DNA of 64,000 nt from Tenebrio molitor (lineage: Eukaryota; Arthropoda; Insecta; Coleoptera; Tenebrionidae): positions 11,718,001-11,782,000 of the forward strand of contig NC_091052.1 in NCBI RefSeq assembly GCF_963966145.1, read 5' to 3'. The position numbers and the translations under genes were made by a program. Below the pieces are notes generated by a model. It searched no databases, was not told where the DNA came from, and saw only the letters and a program-made list of their open reading frames with translations. This document shows, in pieces, positions 9,601 to 21,186 of this stretch. The first letter of the stretch is position 1; the number at the start of each line of letters is the position of its first letter.

Positions 9601-12600
9601 TTAGCTTGACGTTTCGTTTTAACAAGTTGTGACATTTATCAAAATCCGTTCACATAGGAGAAAATTTTCAAATTCTGACAGTGTTGAACAAAAAAAATAT
9701 TAAAACATCCAAGGAAACTTTTTGACAACTATTTTTAATCTATCAAAGAATGACATACTTTGCGACTTGATAATGATGCATAAATGTCGCGTTTTTTTGA
9801 CGGTTGTAGAAAAAATATTTTTTGGTTCAGGACGAAAAATAATAATATCATACCACTAGTTATATTATAGACGATTATACAGGGTCTGTCGTAAGTCGCG
9901 GACAGCCTTTTAAACACGGGTTCAGTGATGCCTACCAAGTTTCCAAATGGTTTTCGGACATTTTTCCTCAAACTTTAACATCAAAGAAGAAGACTAATTT
10001 TAACATACTTATCGCTATAACCACTAAGAGTTGTTCTTAACTTATTTTTGATTCGTTTCGAACACCTATTTTGTTTATAACACATATAATTTCAGTTATG
10101 ATAGGTTCTTATTCTAACATTTGAAAGCTCACTGTGTCTCAACGAATTTAGATAAAATAAAACTAACAACCGTAGTGGATACTCGAAAGTGAATATGTAC
10201 TTCCAAGTTCCAAGAGCGTATCCGCGACTTTTGAGACACCCTGTATAACAGATATTTTTGGTATTAATTCATAAAAATCCCGTATGTTTACTTTCCTTTT
10301 CTTTATCCATTCAGGTGGATACGATTAGCACGAATAAGTACCACTTCTTAAATTTATTATGTACTCGAATTCGCCAGTGTTGAAACAGTTTCTACTTTCG
10401 ACGAAGAAGAAGAAGAATGAATCCGATTAAACTGATTTTTCAACTTATTAGCATAGCAAATAAAACAAAAAACAAAACAATTTTCTTCCCACTATCACAC
10501 CACGTAGAAACGTTTCCATTATTCTTCATTCGACTAACCAATTTATAAACTTTATTTTTCTGTCTGGTACAAATAATTCTGTTGCTGCCGTTGTCAAGTA
10601 CGAGTGGAAGTTATTGCTCACGATTGTGAAAGGATAAAAATTTAAATTGATAGACACTTTCAATAATACACGCTACCAACAATTACTAATAAATAATTAA
10701 CAACATTAGTGTTAATAGTGAATCAAATTATTCTTACTGAAATGATTGCTCAATGAATTAAAATTATCACCGCGATCAAGTCTGTACAAAGAAAGAGAAA
10801 CAATTGTTCCTGATGGTGTGTCTAAATTCTAGCAACAACATTTTTTCTTTTAGATTTCTTGAACGTCCTTCTAAATCTCGTCAACCCCTACCAGTCCCCC
10901 ACAAGATTCTGGATGGGCCCCCGACTGGTCGTGGTGGTCAAAGACCCCAACCAACTCCAGGTACTCACGATTCCTTTAAACCCTCCCAAAAACTTCACTT
11001 TCGTTTCAGATCGTCTTGCAGTCTTCGAAGATCACAACCAAAGGATTTTTCTACCGGTTCTTGGAGCCCTTCCTAGGCAAGGGTTTGTTCACGTCGTCAG
11101 GTTTGCACACTAGCATCCCCTCCGGCATTTTGTGATCACTAAGATTCAAGGTATCACTCACAAAACCCACCGGAAATTGTTGCAACCCCTATTTTCCCAA
11201 AGAATGATCGAGGGGTACTGCCACCTGTTCCAGAAACATGCCGCTAAGTTTGTCGAGAGGATGCGCCCCCAGGCGGGTGGCCCAGAATTTGATATGATGT
11301 TGTACTTGCACGACTCGGCCTTCGAGAATTCAATGGGTGTAATTTCTCTAGTCACAACAGTAGTACTAATCGGGTTGTTTTAGATGTGTTGCTTGAGGAC
11401 AAAAACGAGCATTCGATCGATTACAAAGACGTTCCACAGTTTATAAAAAGGTTTGTCCAATCTTTTACAAAAACATCACCACCACTTGACAAATTACAGA
11501 TTTTACAACATCGCTTTCACAAGATTCCGGTACGTTTGGCTCCACTGGAACTACCTCTTCCAGAAATCATCGCTCTTCAAAGATCAAGCCTACATGAAGA
11601 CTATCGCCTCCACAATGATTGAAGAAGTACAGTAACACTCTGTCAGGACCCTTGACAGTTTCTATTTCTCTTGCAGATTATGAACAAAAGACTTCCGGAA
11701 ATTATCGAGCGCATAAAATATAACAAAATGTCTACTTCTGACGATTTGAGGGTACCATCGATGTTGGAACAGATAGCTGTAATGATATATAACGATCCAA
11801 ACTGTTTGACTGTTCAAAACTGTATTGACCATTTGATGACGCTGATGGCAACTGTTAGTCAATTCTGGATAAATCTCTTCAATGAAGTGATTTTGTGTGT
11901 TGCAGGGTCAAGACACTTACAGTACCACCGTAGCGTTTACTTGCATGATGTTGGGAGCGCACCCTGATATACAAGTAAGTTTGATACAAATGTTCTGTAC
12001 CTTCTAAACTGAATACACCGTCAGAATCTAGCCGTCAAAGAGTTGAGAGATGTTGTCGGCGACAAGAAATCTCTAGACATGGACGATGTGTCTAAGCTGA
12101 AATACTTAGAGATGTGTATTAAAGAAACCTTAAGATTGTTTCCTGTGGCTCCCTTCGTATTGCGGGAAACAACAGAAGATTTTCAATTAGGTGAAGACTT
12201 AGACTTGTTGACCGCTGTTAAAACATTTTCATTTTAGGGAAAATTACAATACCGAAGAACGTGACTGTGTTAATTGGGATACATTTCGTACACAGAGATC
12301 CGACTCTTTGGGAGAGACCCAATGAATTCTATCCGGATCATTTTCAACCGGAAGCTGTGAGTAAAAGACATCCTTACGCGTATATACCTTTCAGTGCGGG
12401 TCCCAGGAGGTGTATAGGTGCGAGATTATATTTTTATTGGTGAACAAATAAATGGTAACGATTGTTTTAGCTCAGCAGTATTCTTACACTCAACTGAAGG
12501 TAACCTTGGGAACTATACTTCTTCATTATGAGTTGGAGTGCCAACGCAAAGTTGAGGATATAAAATTGACATCTGACATATCAGTCAGACCTCTTTGTGG

Positions 12601-12631
12601 ATATTTAATTAAAATAAAAGAAAGAGTTTGA
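6606..12631 (+). CDS. Cytochrome P450, CYP4 type, copy A
   Basis: A heme-thiolate monooxygenase anchored in the ER membrane that uses NADPH-P450 reductase. CYP4 enzymes hydroxylate fatty acids, hydrocarbons or xenobiotics; the substrate cannot be read here. Eleven exons: 6606-6765, 10854-10960, 11010-11100, 11151-11336, 11384-11450, 11500-11626, 11677-11853, 11906-11974, 12025-12190, 12238-12417, 12471-12631; all introns GT-AG. They give 496 residues, normal for the family, without stops. Hydrophobic anchor at about 5-22, I-helix GQDT 306-309, ExxR ETLR 362-365, then Pro368, PxxF-type region FYPDHFQPE, and heme loop FSAGPRRCIA 435-444 with Cys442. The ATG is chosen because it begins the anchor; upstream codons are non-ATG. 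Intron 1 (4.1 kb) is filled with mobile DNA; the others are 47-53 nt. Confidence 0.9.
7564..8341. mobile_element. MITE, CAGGTGTCTCAAAAATGG ends, 778 bp
   Basis: Lies in intron 1 of copy A. Inverted ends CAGGTGTCTCAAAAATGGCG, TA on both sides; copy B (about 17514) has no insertion. The same family occurs at 13678-14123 without the 300-bp nested insert. Confidence 0.8.
7996..8295. mobile_element. Nested hAT-like MITE, 300 bp
   Basis: Ends GGTAATTGTTCACTTTAACT and its inverted form, with an 8-bp duplication ATAGTTTA (7988-7995, 8296-8303). The unoccupied sequence is present in the related MITE at about 13725. Long inner inverted repeats continue through the ACTTCTGGAATTTTCGCG segment. Confidence 0.8.
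9000..9117. repeat. CpG-rich palindrome (class member 3)
   Basis: Arms around CCTTTAAAGCAC and GTGCTTTAAAGG flank a core with CGCGACGAG and GCACGACGCGTAGCGGAG. The left outer arm reads GTTTATAAGG and the right CCTTATAAAC. Confidence 0.7.
9408..9545. repeat. CpG-rich palindrome (class member 4)
   Basis: Arms GACGAGTTTGTATGTAAATT / AATTTACACACGAACGAG and TTTTGGCACGCGTGGGCC / GGCCCACGAGTGCCAAAA flank a core with CGCGAGTGAAACGAG. Arm sequences are unrelated to the neighbouring palindrome at 9000. Confidence 0.7.
9880..10243. mobile_element. MITE, CAGGGTCTGTCG / GACACCCTG ends
   Basis: Left CAGGGTCTGTCGTAAGTCGC and right GCGACTTTTGAGACACCCTG, flanked by TA. The right flank TAACAGATATTTTT is exactly where copy B is empty (18063) and where copy C carries an unrelated MITE (55637-55812). 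Confidence 0.7.
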
Positions 12632-13530
12632 TTGTTGGTACCTAATTATCTTCGTACATTTTGAGTCAGGTTGGGGAAGGCACTTGTTAAGTTGAATATC
12701 TTATTAGGAAATAATTATTTTAGAGCATTTTAGGTAAATGAATTACGAAACAAAAAGATGTTGTGTAATTAAATATAAGAAGAAACTTGCCTATGAATGT
12801 CTTGTGATGGTAAATTTAACTTTGGATTTTCAAATTATGTTTTTATGCCTTGTCGGCTTGAAACTAATTTTTTTCAATAAAAAACTTACACATCTATGTT
12901 TTAATGTTCACATTGTATCCACGCAGAGGTGTACCGGGTGATCAAGAAGAAAATAAATCAAGAGTGCTACCTCATCTTTTGTTTTATCGAAAAGTTTGTC
13001 TTAGATTGGCTCGTTCGCATATGTATACTTGCACAGTCGTTTTATTGGTTGCCTACTTCTCGAAAAATAAAAATTAATTGATTATTAATAATTAATGCTT
13101 TATCTTCAATGGTAAAACCCATTTTACCACTTATTCTGAGATCATTGTTGCTTATAATTACAGTAAACGTCTGTAAACTTTGTCGTAATCGAAAAGTTGT
13201 TTTCTAGGTTAAGGACCTTTGACTCTCTAAATAAATCATTACTCTTCCTTGTGATTTTATTAACTTTTATTAGAAAAATAAACTGACAATCAACTGGATT
13301 AAATTGAAACGAATTTTTTTCAATCAAAAACTTACACATCTAAGTTTTTAATGTTCACATTGTATCCACGCAGAGGTGTACCGGGTGACCAAAAAAAAAA
13401 TAAATCAAGAGTGCTATCTCATCTTTCGTTTTATCGAAAAGTTTGTCTTAGATTGACTCGTACGGATATGTATACTTGCAACGCACAGTCGTTTGCCTAC
13501 TTCTCGAAAAATAAAAATTAATTGATTATT
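12632..13530. repeat. P450 copy A 3' flank, partly tandem-duplicated
   Basis: After the stop the flank is shared with copies B and C. A polyadenylation-type AATAAA lies near 12877. In copy A only, the segment 12870-13310 is duplicated: a second copy starts at about 13313, is interrupted at 13531 and resumes at 15119-15330. No additional gene seen. Confidence 0.65.
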
Positions 13531-13677
13531 AGTGACAGTGACGTGGGAAATAGAATAGACGGAGAGTAAGATACACTATTTTGAATCCCACCTCTTTATT
13601 TTTACTCTTACCAAGATGGCCGCCGATTGTATTGCTGGTTGCTGTTGCAAACAAAATAATTACAGGTAGGTATTATA

Positions 13678-14123
13678 CAGGGTGTCTCAAAAATGGCGCC
13701 CAATCTCTTGAGGGGTTAAACTATTTGAAGAGTTGAGTTCAATTTCGTTGTAAAGTTATACACATTTAAAATAAGCAAATTTGGCAACATCGGTTGGTAT
13801 GCACAATCAACCAAACCAATTCTGCTTTGAGGCCAATGTTGCCGCTGTTCTTTTAGCGTATTTTGGTAGGTCATTACTCTAAAAAGACTTCTGTATTGTT
13901 TCACTACCCAAAGGGGTCTTGAAAAAAGTAAAATTGTAAAGTAATTTATAATTCAGCTGTAAAATTTGGTAATAAAGGAGATACATCTCTTTGAAATCAT
14001 CATATTTAAGAGCAAGTTATACAAAATCTGTTGGTTCAATCTAATTTTGTATTGAGATTTACCTTACCAGACTTCTATTCTTTAAGACCCTTAGGAGATT
14101 GGCCGCCATTTTTGAGACAGCCT
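13678..14123. mobile_element. MITE, CAGGGTGTCTCAAAAATGG ends, 446 bp
   Basis: Same family as 7564-8341, with ends CAGGGTGTCTCAAAAATGGC and the inverted TTTTTGAGACAGCCTG, TA on both sides. It supplies the empty site for the 300-bp hAT-like MITE nested in the other copy. Confidence 0.75.
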
Positions 14124-14509
14124 GTATATTATTATAAAGTTTTATAATGATGGGGATAACAAAATACAATAAAAAGATACATTAAATAAAAACGGACAAA
14201 AGCCAAATCAATTTATTGATATTTAAAAAGTAGAATCTATGTTAAAAGCTGTCTTATAGACTTACCTTTTAAATTTTTGTTGAATTGTTTGTTAAAGTAA
14301 TGAAGTCCAATTTTGGTATAACTAAAAATTATTTGTTTGATTAATATAAAATTATAGTTTTTCGAAAAAATTTCAAAATCTAAAATATAGCTATCTATAG
14401 GAAAAAATAAGTTAAGGGGTAAAGTAGCAAAAACAACATTACAGATCCTTGTAATGACATTATCTATAGAAGGATTATAAAATTTTACTCTTCAAAGTTA
14501 ATAACATAA

Positions 14510-14612
14510 TTATAAATTTTTGTTTTATAACCAAAATTTCCGATAATATTGCGAAATCTGGAAAAGTGTCCCGAATGCTTGCAGCGTTTCCACGTTGAAT
14601 GGCAGGGGAAGG
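14510..14612 (-). pseudogene. Retroelement C-terminal relic
   Basis: On the minus strand the sequence matches the 3' end of the ORF at 27409-27684 (segment encoding the NAASIRGTF-type motif, followed by the PDF/PDS..ILSEI end). Only about 100 bp survive. Confidence 0.5.
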
Positions 14613-15344
14613 ATTATTGTTCTTTTTTTGCAATTTTTAACATAACACGTGTCATCTTCAAAAAGTATGAGTTTTATAATTATATGAAAGCATACAAATA
14701 GGTCCGTTTTCTTTATACCTATAAAAACCTCTGCAACCCGCGCAACTGCCACATAAATGTTAGGCAAATACAGAACAGATAATTTTGCTATTACTGCTGT
14801 ATAACTTGCCTTTACTTATAATGTTGCATATAGCAATTAACGCTTTATTTGGTGATGCTCCGTCTATTCTACAATGGACATAAGCTTGACATAAGGCATA
14901 AGAAATTCATGATACATGCAGTGGATATACTATTAATTTTTAAGAAACTTATGAGAAGTGACCTCAGTGAACATTATTGTTGTGTACAAAAAGGCATGAA
15001 GAATCATATTCCAGTTATATGGACACATAAATTATTTTCCAATTGCCCAAATTTACAAATTATTCTTAGGTATCTCTTATGTATTTCTTATGTCTTATGT
15101 CCATTGTGAATAAGCTCTTATGCTTTATCTTCAATGGTAAAACCCATTTTACCACTTATTCTGAGATAATTGTTGCTTATAATTACAGTAAACGTATGTA
15201 AACTTTGTCGTAATCGAAAAATTGCTTTCTAGGTTAAGGACCTTTGACTCTCTAAATAAATAATTACTTTTCCTTTTATTAACTTTTATTAGAAAAATAA
15301 ACTGACAATCAACTCGATTAAATTTACAAAAAATCTTTTTTGCT

Positions 15345-15859
15345 TCAGATTGTCAACAACTTCTTATATTTAATATTAGGCGAATCTGTGGTACATCTGT
15401 TAACATGAAGCGATTGCACTTTCGGCACATTCACATCTTTCAAGAGATTGTATTTGTGGCGTGTCAGAGTTGCCGTTTCCATCGTATCTTGCTTGGATTT
15501 TAATTTTTCATTCACTTTTGAAATTACGCTCACCAGAGACCTGTTAGCTTCAGATATTTTCTGCTTCAAAAGAATTTTCGGTATGAGGCTTTTACTTCTC
15601 AATTTATCTTTCTTGTAAATAATGGCTCGCTGTTTGAATTCTCACTACAATTTATTTCTTCATGATACTCATGAGAAACAATTGTCTTCACAGAATTTCT
15701 TTCAACATCCGCTTCACCCTTCTGTGATCTTGGTGACAATTCACTGTCGTCTGACCCAACCTTCTTGTCCCCACCTGATTCTTCCCCTTTTTCAACTTCC
15801 TCACTAAATTCTACTTTCTTACGTTCATCGTCTGCTAACGCCGTTTGCTCACCTAACAA
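15345..15859 (-). pseudogene. Acidic exon, copy 1, frameshifted
   Basis: One of three copies of a minus-strand exon convergent with the P450s (others 21187-21682, 63218-63733). It encodes an acidic segment (EFSEEVEKGEESGGDKK), then a basic C-terminal part with SVISKVNEKLKSKQ and ending KYKKLLTI. A 1-base loss near 15623 (codon after SEP) shifts the frame. The start is an acceptor-like TTGTTAG rather than an ATG. Family not recognised; its position just downstream of the SLC26 relic on the same strand suggests a cytosolic tail exon of that transporter. Confidence 0.5.
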
Positions 15860-16209
15860 TGATCACACTATCAACCAGTCAAACAGTTAACTCTACTCCA
15901 CCTTTTTCTTCTCCTCCCCCCAAGTCCCTCGTTTTATCCATCAACAACTAAGAACTAGTTTGGCAACTACAATCTATGAGTCGATTTTTCATAAAAGCGT
16001 TGTACATCATAATGCGATTATCGCTGGGTTTACTTTCCCAAATTGAAGACAATCTTGAGCGATCAATCGATCATCTCTTCGTCTAGCTCTGTCGCATCTC
16101 TGCTTCTTGATTCTTGGCCAGTTCACGATTAAATAGTACAACAGCGGATAGCACAACTTGTCTGACTAAAATTGAGTTAAAAATTGCTTTGTACTGACAC
16201 GTGCGATTA
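15860..16209 (-). other. Conserved flank between acidic exon and SLC26 relic
   Basis: This 350-bp stretch is shared with 21683-22020 and 63734-64000. The minus strand holds short open frames with different stops in each copy, so it is probably intronic or decayed. An in-frame continuation from the STAS end reads to a TAG near 16086. Confidence 0.4.
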
Positions 16210-16640
16210 CTTTGGTGACGAGTCCGGGTCTGTACGGACCTTGAAACAATAAATATCTCAATTGCACACTCAACGGCATCGTGAACAATCGGAAACGTCC
16301 GAATGGAACTATTGTATTTGAGAAGTTCGCACTTCGAGATTTTCTCGTAGATGGGATCTGGAAGAAACTGTCAACCTGGCACTCAAATTGAGACACTTCG
16401 TACCTGAACACGCCGCGATGTATACTGGAATGTCAGTTTCCAAAACTTATAGACATCTCCGATCTGCATCAGCATGCTCTTCAGGGCCACCACGATCACG
16501 CTGGCTGGCACGCTCTGGAAGAAGCTTTTGGGAGTGGTTCAAAAAACGGAAGCGATTTGGGTCTTTCGCCCGACCACTTGCTGGATGGTGGAGCGCGACA
16601 GAGACGCCGTGACGGGCATGCAAGAGAACCACCCTCGCAT
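16210..16640 (-). pseudogene. SLC26/prestin-like anion transporter, C-terminal relic
   Basis: SLC26 proteins are membrane anion exchangers with a cytosolic STAS domain. On the minus strand, about 16620-16440 encodes CMPVTASLSRSTIQQ, KTQIAS and IVVALKSMLMQIGDV, the conserved last transmembrane region. After an in-frame TGA and a deletion the sequence jumps to the STAS end: DIPVYIAACS (about 16428-16400), a short intron, then DPIYEKISKCELL and RTFPIVHDAVECA (to about 16270). The middle of the STAS domain is missing and the frames do not connect, so it is a pseudogene. It sits between P450 copies A and B and reads towards the acidic exon. Confidence 0.7.
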
Positions 16641-16986
16641 TTGGATTTTCAACAAGTCGTACGACACGCTCAACTTTTACTTCAATCATTGCGACTTTCG
16701 CAACACTCCCCAAAACCCTACAACACCTGAATTTTTCTCAGAATTTGTAATAGTCAATTTGCATTGATAATGACTTGAAAATAATGTAGCAATGCACGAG
16801 AACGTTACACCTAATTACTTTCATTCAATAACACTACAGTGCAACAAATTATATCACTCTAAGGTCAATTTTGAAATGAGACAAAAGACTGGAAAGTGCT
16901 TGCTGCACCTTAACAATATATTGTTGATTCCATGGAACTTTAGTACCGTTCAGTCTCTCGTTGCTGAAACAAGTGCCTTTTCAAAC
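16641..16986 (+). promoter_or_regulatory. P450 copy B upstream region
   Basis: Shared with the upstream regions of copies A (from about 6418) and C (from about 53575). TATAT at 16917-16921 precedes TTCAGT (A at 16952) by 35 bp, and the ATG is 35 bp further. An upstream ATG at 16792 is in frame in this copy only, and is unlikely to be used because it lies before the inferred initiator. Confidence 0.45.
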
Positions 16987-19900
16987 ATGACGCCCACCTA
17001 CGCTCTACTCATTGCATTTTTGCTGGTTGTTTGCCTCTTTTTTAAACACTTTGGAAAACTGATGGTGTTCGCTGCTCAACTGAAGGGCCCCTTCGCCTAC
17101 CCTCTGGTGGGAAATGGACTGAAATTCATTTGCAAAAAAGAAGGTAAATCAAAGCTCTCACTGAAGTTTCGTTAGGTCATAAAACACGTAGAAAAAATGT
17201 AAGTGAAAAATATCTTATTTTTTCGATACAAATTTTGGAAACCAATTGTCTCAAAGGTTCTTTTCCTTAATACTTTTACCTGTTCATTACACTGTAAAAC
17301 CCACAGAATAATTTTTTATGATATTATAAGGACGAAAAAGATAATATTTTGGGACGATTTGCTGGAAATTGTTGGACGAGACAACGCCGAGGCCACCACA
17401 GCAATGAGTTTGAAATATTATTTTTGTCCATGTATCACACATCATTTTTTAGTTGCTTGCAATAAAAATACTCGTATTTTTTTTATTCCGTTGTCAAATT
17501 GATGTTTGATCATTAATAATTTTGAAAAAATGCGGGCTATTCAAAATTTCCTTAACAACCATGAGTGTTGCCACTTTTGTCGATTGTGTTGGACGTTATT
17601 CATTGTTTGAAAATATAGCGGACGAAAAATATTTTTCGGTCCAGGACGAAAAATAATGCTTTGACAAAAAGATGACGTTTTCGTCCAGATATTCAATCCG
17701 AAAGATACTACTTTCTGGTACAGTTGACTAAAAAAAAAATTAAAGCAAAAAATGTCTCATCTTAAAATTTTTTAAACAAATTGTATCAGAGATTTTTATA
17801 TTTACGAGCTTCATTATAAAGCGTTCACTAGGACTTCATCAGACTGTAAAGCAGTTCGAAAAAGATTTAGAATAAAAACCATCATAGTTTATTCATTAGG
17901 AGATTTAGATTAAATTAATTCATACATTTCTGCACTTTCATTAATAGAAATTAACCATTTATTTAATGCATGAGTAATAGTAATTTATTAATTCTAGCTT
18001 CGAGAGTTGATTAGTTCCAAATCTGTAATTGCGTGTGAACGGTTATACTTTTACTCATATTATATAACAGATATTTTTGGTACTAATTCATAAAAATCGC
18101 GTACGTTTACTTTCCTTTACTTTATGCATTCAGGTGGATACGATTAGCACGAATAATTACCACTTCTTAAATTTATTATGTACTCGAATTCGCCAGTGTT
18201 GAAACAGTTTCTACTTTCGACGAAGAAGAAGAATGAATCCGATTAAACTGATTTTTCAACTTATTAGCATAGCAAATAAAACAAAAAACAAAACAATTTT
18301 CTTTGCACTATCACACCACGTGGAAACGTTTCCATTATTCTTAATTCGACTAACCACTTTATAAACTCTATTTTTTTGTCTGTTACAAATACTTCTGTTG
18401 CTGCCATTGTCAAGTACGAGTGGAAGTTATTGCTCACGATTGTGAAAGGATAAAAATTTAAATTGATAGACACTTTCAATACTACACGCTACCAACAATT
18501 ACTAATAAATCATTAACCAAATTAGTGTGCAAAATGACGAATCAAATTGTTCTTACTGAAATGATTGCTCAATTAATTAAAATTATCACCGCAATCAAGT
18601 CTGTACAAATTTTATTATTAATATTTTATCCAAAGAAAGAGAAACAATTGTAGCTGATGGTATGTCTCTAAATTCTAGCAACAACATTTTTTCTTTTAGA
18701 TATCTTGAACGTCGTCCTGAGCGTTGTCAACCCCTACCCGTCCCCCACAAGACTCTGGATGGGCCCCCGACTGGTCGTGGTGGTCAAAGACCCCAACCAA
18801 CTCCAGGTGCTCACGATTCCTTCAAACCCTCCCAAAAACTGCACTTTCGTTTCAGATCGTCTTGCAGTCTTCGAAGATCACAACCAAAGGATTTTTCTAC
18901 CGGTTCTTGGAGCCCTTCCTAGGCAAGGGTTTGTTCACGTCGTCAGGTTTGCACACTAGCACCCTCTCCGGCATTTTATGATCACTAAGATTCAAGGTAT
19001 CACTCACAAAACCCACCGGAAACTGTTGCAACCCCTATTTTCCCAAAGAATGATCGAGGGGTACTCTCACCTGTTCCAGAAACATGCCGATAAGTTTGTC
19101 GAGAGGATGCGCCCTCATGCGGGTGGACCAGAATTTGATGTGATATTGTACTTGCACGATTCGGCCTTCGAGAATTCAATGGGTGTTGTTTCTCTAGTCA
19201 CAACAGTAGTACTAATCGGGTTGTTTTAGATGTGTTGCTTGAGGACAAAAACGACCATTCGATCGATTACAAAGACGTTCCACAGTTTGTCCGAAGGTTT
19301 GTCCAATCTTCTACAAAAACATCACCACCACTTGACAAATTACAGATTTTACAACATTGCTTTCACAAGATTGCGGTACGTTTGGCTCCACTGGAACTAC
19401 CTCTTCCAGAAATCATCGCTCTTCAAAGATCAAGCCTACATGAAGACTATTGCCTCCACAATGATTGAAGAAGTACAGTAGCACTCTGTCAAGACCCTTG
19501 ACAGTTTCTGTTTCTCTTGCAGATTATGAACACAAGACTTCCGGAAATTATCGAGCGTATAAAAAATAACAAAATGTCTACTTCTGATGAAGTGAGGGTA
19601 CCATCGATGATGGAACAGATAGCTGTAATGATAGATGACGATCCAAACTGTCTGACTGTTCAAAACTGTATTGACCATTTGATGACGCTGGTGGCAACTG
19701 TTAGTCAATTCTGGATAAATCTCTTCAATCAAGTGATTTTGTGTGTTGCAGGGTCAAGACACTTACAGTTCCACCGTAGCGTTTACTTGCATGATGTTGG
19801 GAGCGCACCCTGATATACAAGTAAGTTTGATACAAATGTTCTGTACCTTCTAAACTGATTACACCGTCAGAATCTAGCGATCAAAGAGTTGAGAGATGTT

Positions 19901-20476
19901 GTCGGCGACAAGAAATCTCTAGACATGGACGATGTGTCAAAGCTGAAATACTTAGAGATGTGTATTAAAGAAACCTTAAGATTGTTTACTGTGGCTCCTT
20001 TCGTATTTCGGGAAACAACAGAAGACTTTCAATTAGGTGAAGACTTGGACCTGTTGGCTGCTGTAAGACATTTTCATTTTAGGGAAAATTACCATACCGA
20101 AGAACGTGACTGTGGTAATTGGGATATATTGCGTACACAGAGATCCGACTCTTTGGGAGAGGCCCAATGAATTCTATCCGGATCATTTTCAACCGGAAGC
20201 TGTGAGTAAAAGACATCCTTACGCGTATATACCTTTCAGTGCGGGTCCCAGGAAGTGTATAGGTGCGAGATTATATTTTGATTGGTGGACAAATAAATAC
20301 TAACGATTGTTTTAGCTCAGCAGTATTCTTACACTCAACTGAAGATAACCTTGGGAACTATACTTCTTCATTATGAGTTGGAGTGCCAACGCAAAGTTGA
20401 GGATATAAAATTGACAACTGACATATCAGTCAGACCTCTTTGTGGATATTTAATCAAAATAAAAGAAAGAGTTTGA
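16987..20476 (+). CDS. Cytochrome P450, CYP4 type, copy B
   Basis: Same 11-exon structure as copy A: 16987-17143, 18700-18806, 18856-18946, 18997-19182, 19230-19296, 19346-19472, 19523-19699, 19752-19820, 19871-20036, 20083-20262, 20316-20476. The spliced frame is open for 495 residues (one fewer than A, in the anchor). Motifs: I-helix GQDT 305-308, ETLR 361-364, heme loop FSAGPRKCIA with Cys441. It differs from A in having Thr instead of Pro two residues after ETLR (LFTVAP). Intron 1 is only 1.56 kb and free of the MITEs in A and C, so it serves as the unoccupied reference. Likely an active enzyme; substrate unknown. Confidence 0.9.
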
Positions 20477-21186
20477 TTGTTGCTGCCTTATTATCTTCGT
20501 ACATTTTGAGTCGGGTTGCGGGAAGGCACTTGTTAAGTTGAATATCTTATTAGGAAATAATTATTTTAGAGCATTTTAGGTAAATGAATTACGAAACAAA
20601 AAGATGTTGTGTAATTAAATATAAGAAGAAACTTGCCTATGAATGTCTTGTGATGGTAAATTTAACTTTGAATTTTTAAATTATGTTTTTATGCCTTGTT
20701 GGCTTGAAACTAATTTTTTTCAATAAAAAACTTACACATCTATGTTTTAATGTTCACATTGTATCCACGCAGAGGTGTACCGGGTGATCAAAAAGAAAAT
20801 AAATCAAGAGTGCTACCTCATCTTTTGTTTTATCGAAAAGTTTGTCTTAGATTGGTTCGTTCGCATACGTATACTTGCACAGTCGTTTTATTGGTTGCCT
20901 ACTTCTCGAAAAATAAAAATGAATTGATTATTAATAATTAATGCTTTATCTTCAATGGTAAAACCCATTTTACCACTTATTCTGAGATAATTGTTGCTTA
21001 TAATTACAGTAAACGTCTGTAAACTTCGTGAGGGTAAACTTTGTCGTAATCGAAAAGTTGCTTTCTAGGTTAAGGACCTTTGACTCTCTAAATAAATAAT
21101 TACTTTTCCTTGTGTTTTTATTAACTTTTATTAGAAAAATAAACTGACAATCAACTCGATTAAATTTACAAAAAATCTTTTTTGCT
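20477..21186. other. Convergent intergenic flank of copy B
   Basis: Holds the 3' ends of the P450 (plus) and of the acidic exon (minus). AATAAA occurs near 20721 on the plus strand, and minus-strand AATAAA-type signals near 21118-21142. A 14-bp piece (GTGAGGGTAAACTT region, about 21025) is extra relative to copies A and C. No other gene. Confidence 0.5.

Larger units (their letters stand above)
8466..9803. repeat. Insertion block in intron 1 of copy A
   Basis: Copy B runs directly from the AATATAGCGGACGAAA region to AATATTTTTCGG (17612-17640), so this 1.3 kb is extra in A. It contains a segment (8577-8745) whose reverse complement is at 25540-25705 beside P450 copy D, and two CpG-rich palindromes. 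No coding sequence seen. Confidence 0.55.
13531..15118. mobile_element. 1.6-kb insertion in duplicated flank
   Basis: This interval splits the second tandem copy of the flank. It holds the MITE 13678-14123, AT-rich sequence (14140-14510), a retroelement-like relic (14510-14612) and an inverted-ended element (about 14876-15107, GGACATAAG ends). Its own outer termini are not clear. Confidence 0.5.

Noticed and set aside
10804..11076. 90-codon ORF rich in Pro, Arg and Ser (also at 18662 and 60352)
   Set aside because: Out-of-frame reading of P450 exons 2 and 3; the conserved P450 frame is the real one.
16388..16767. Plus-strand ORFs of 74 and 97 codons upstream of P450 B
   Set aside because: They are antisense shadows of the SLC26 relic on the minus strand; the minus frame has recognisable family motifs.
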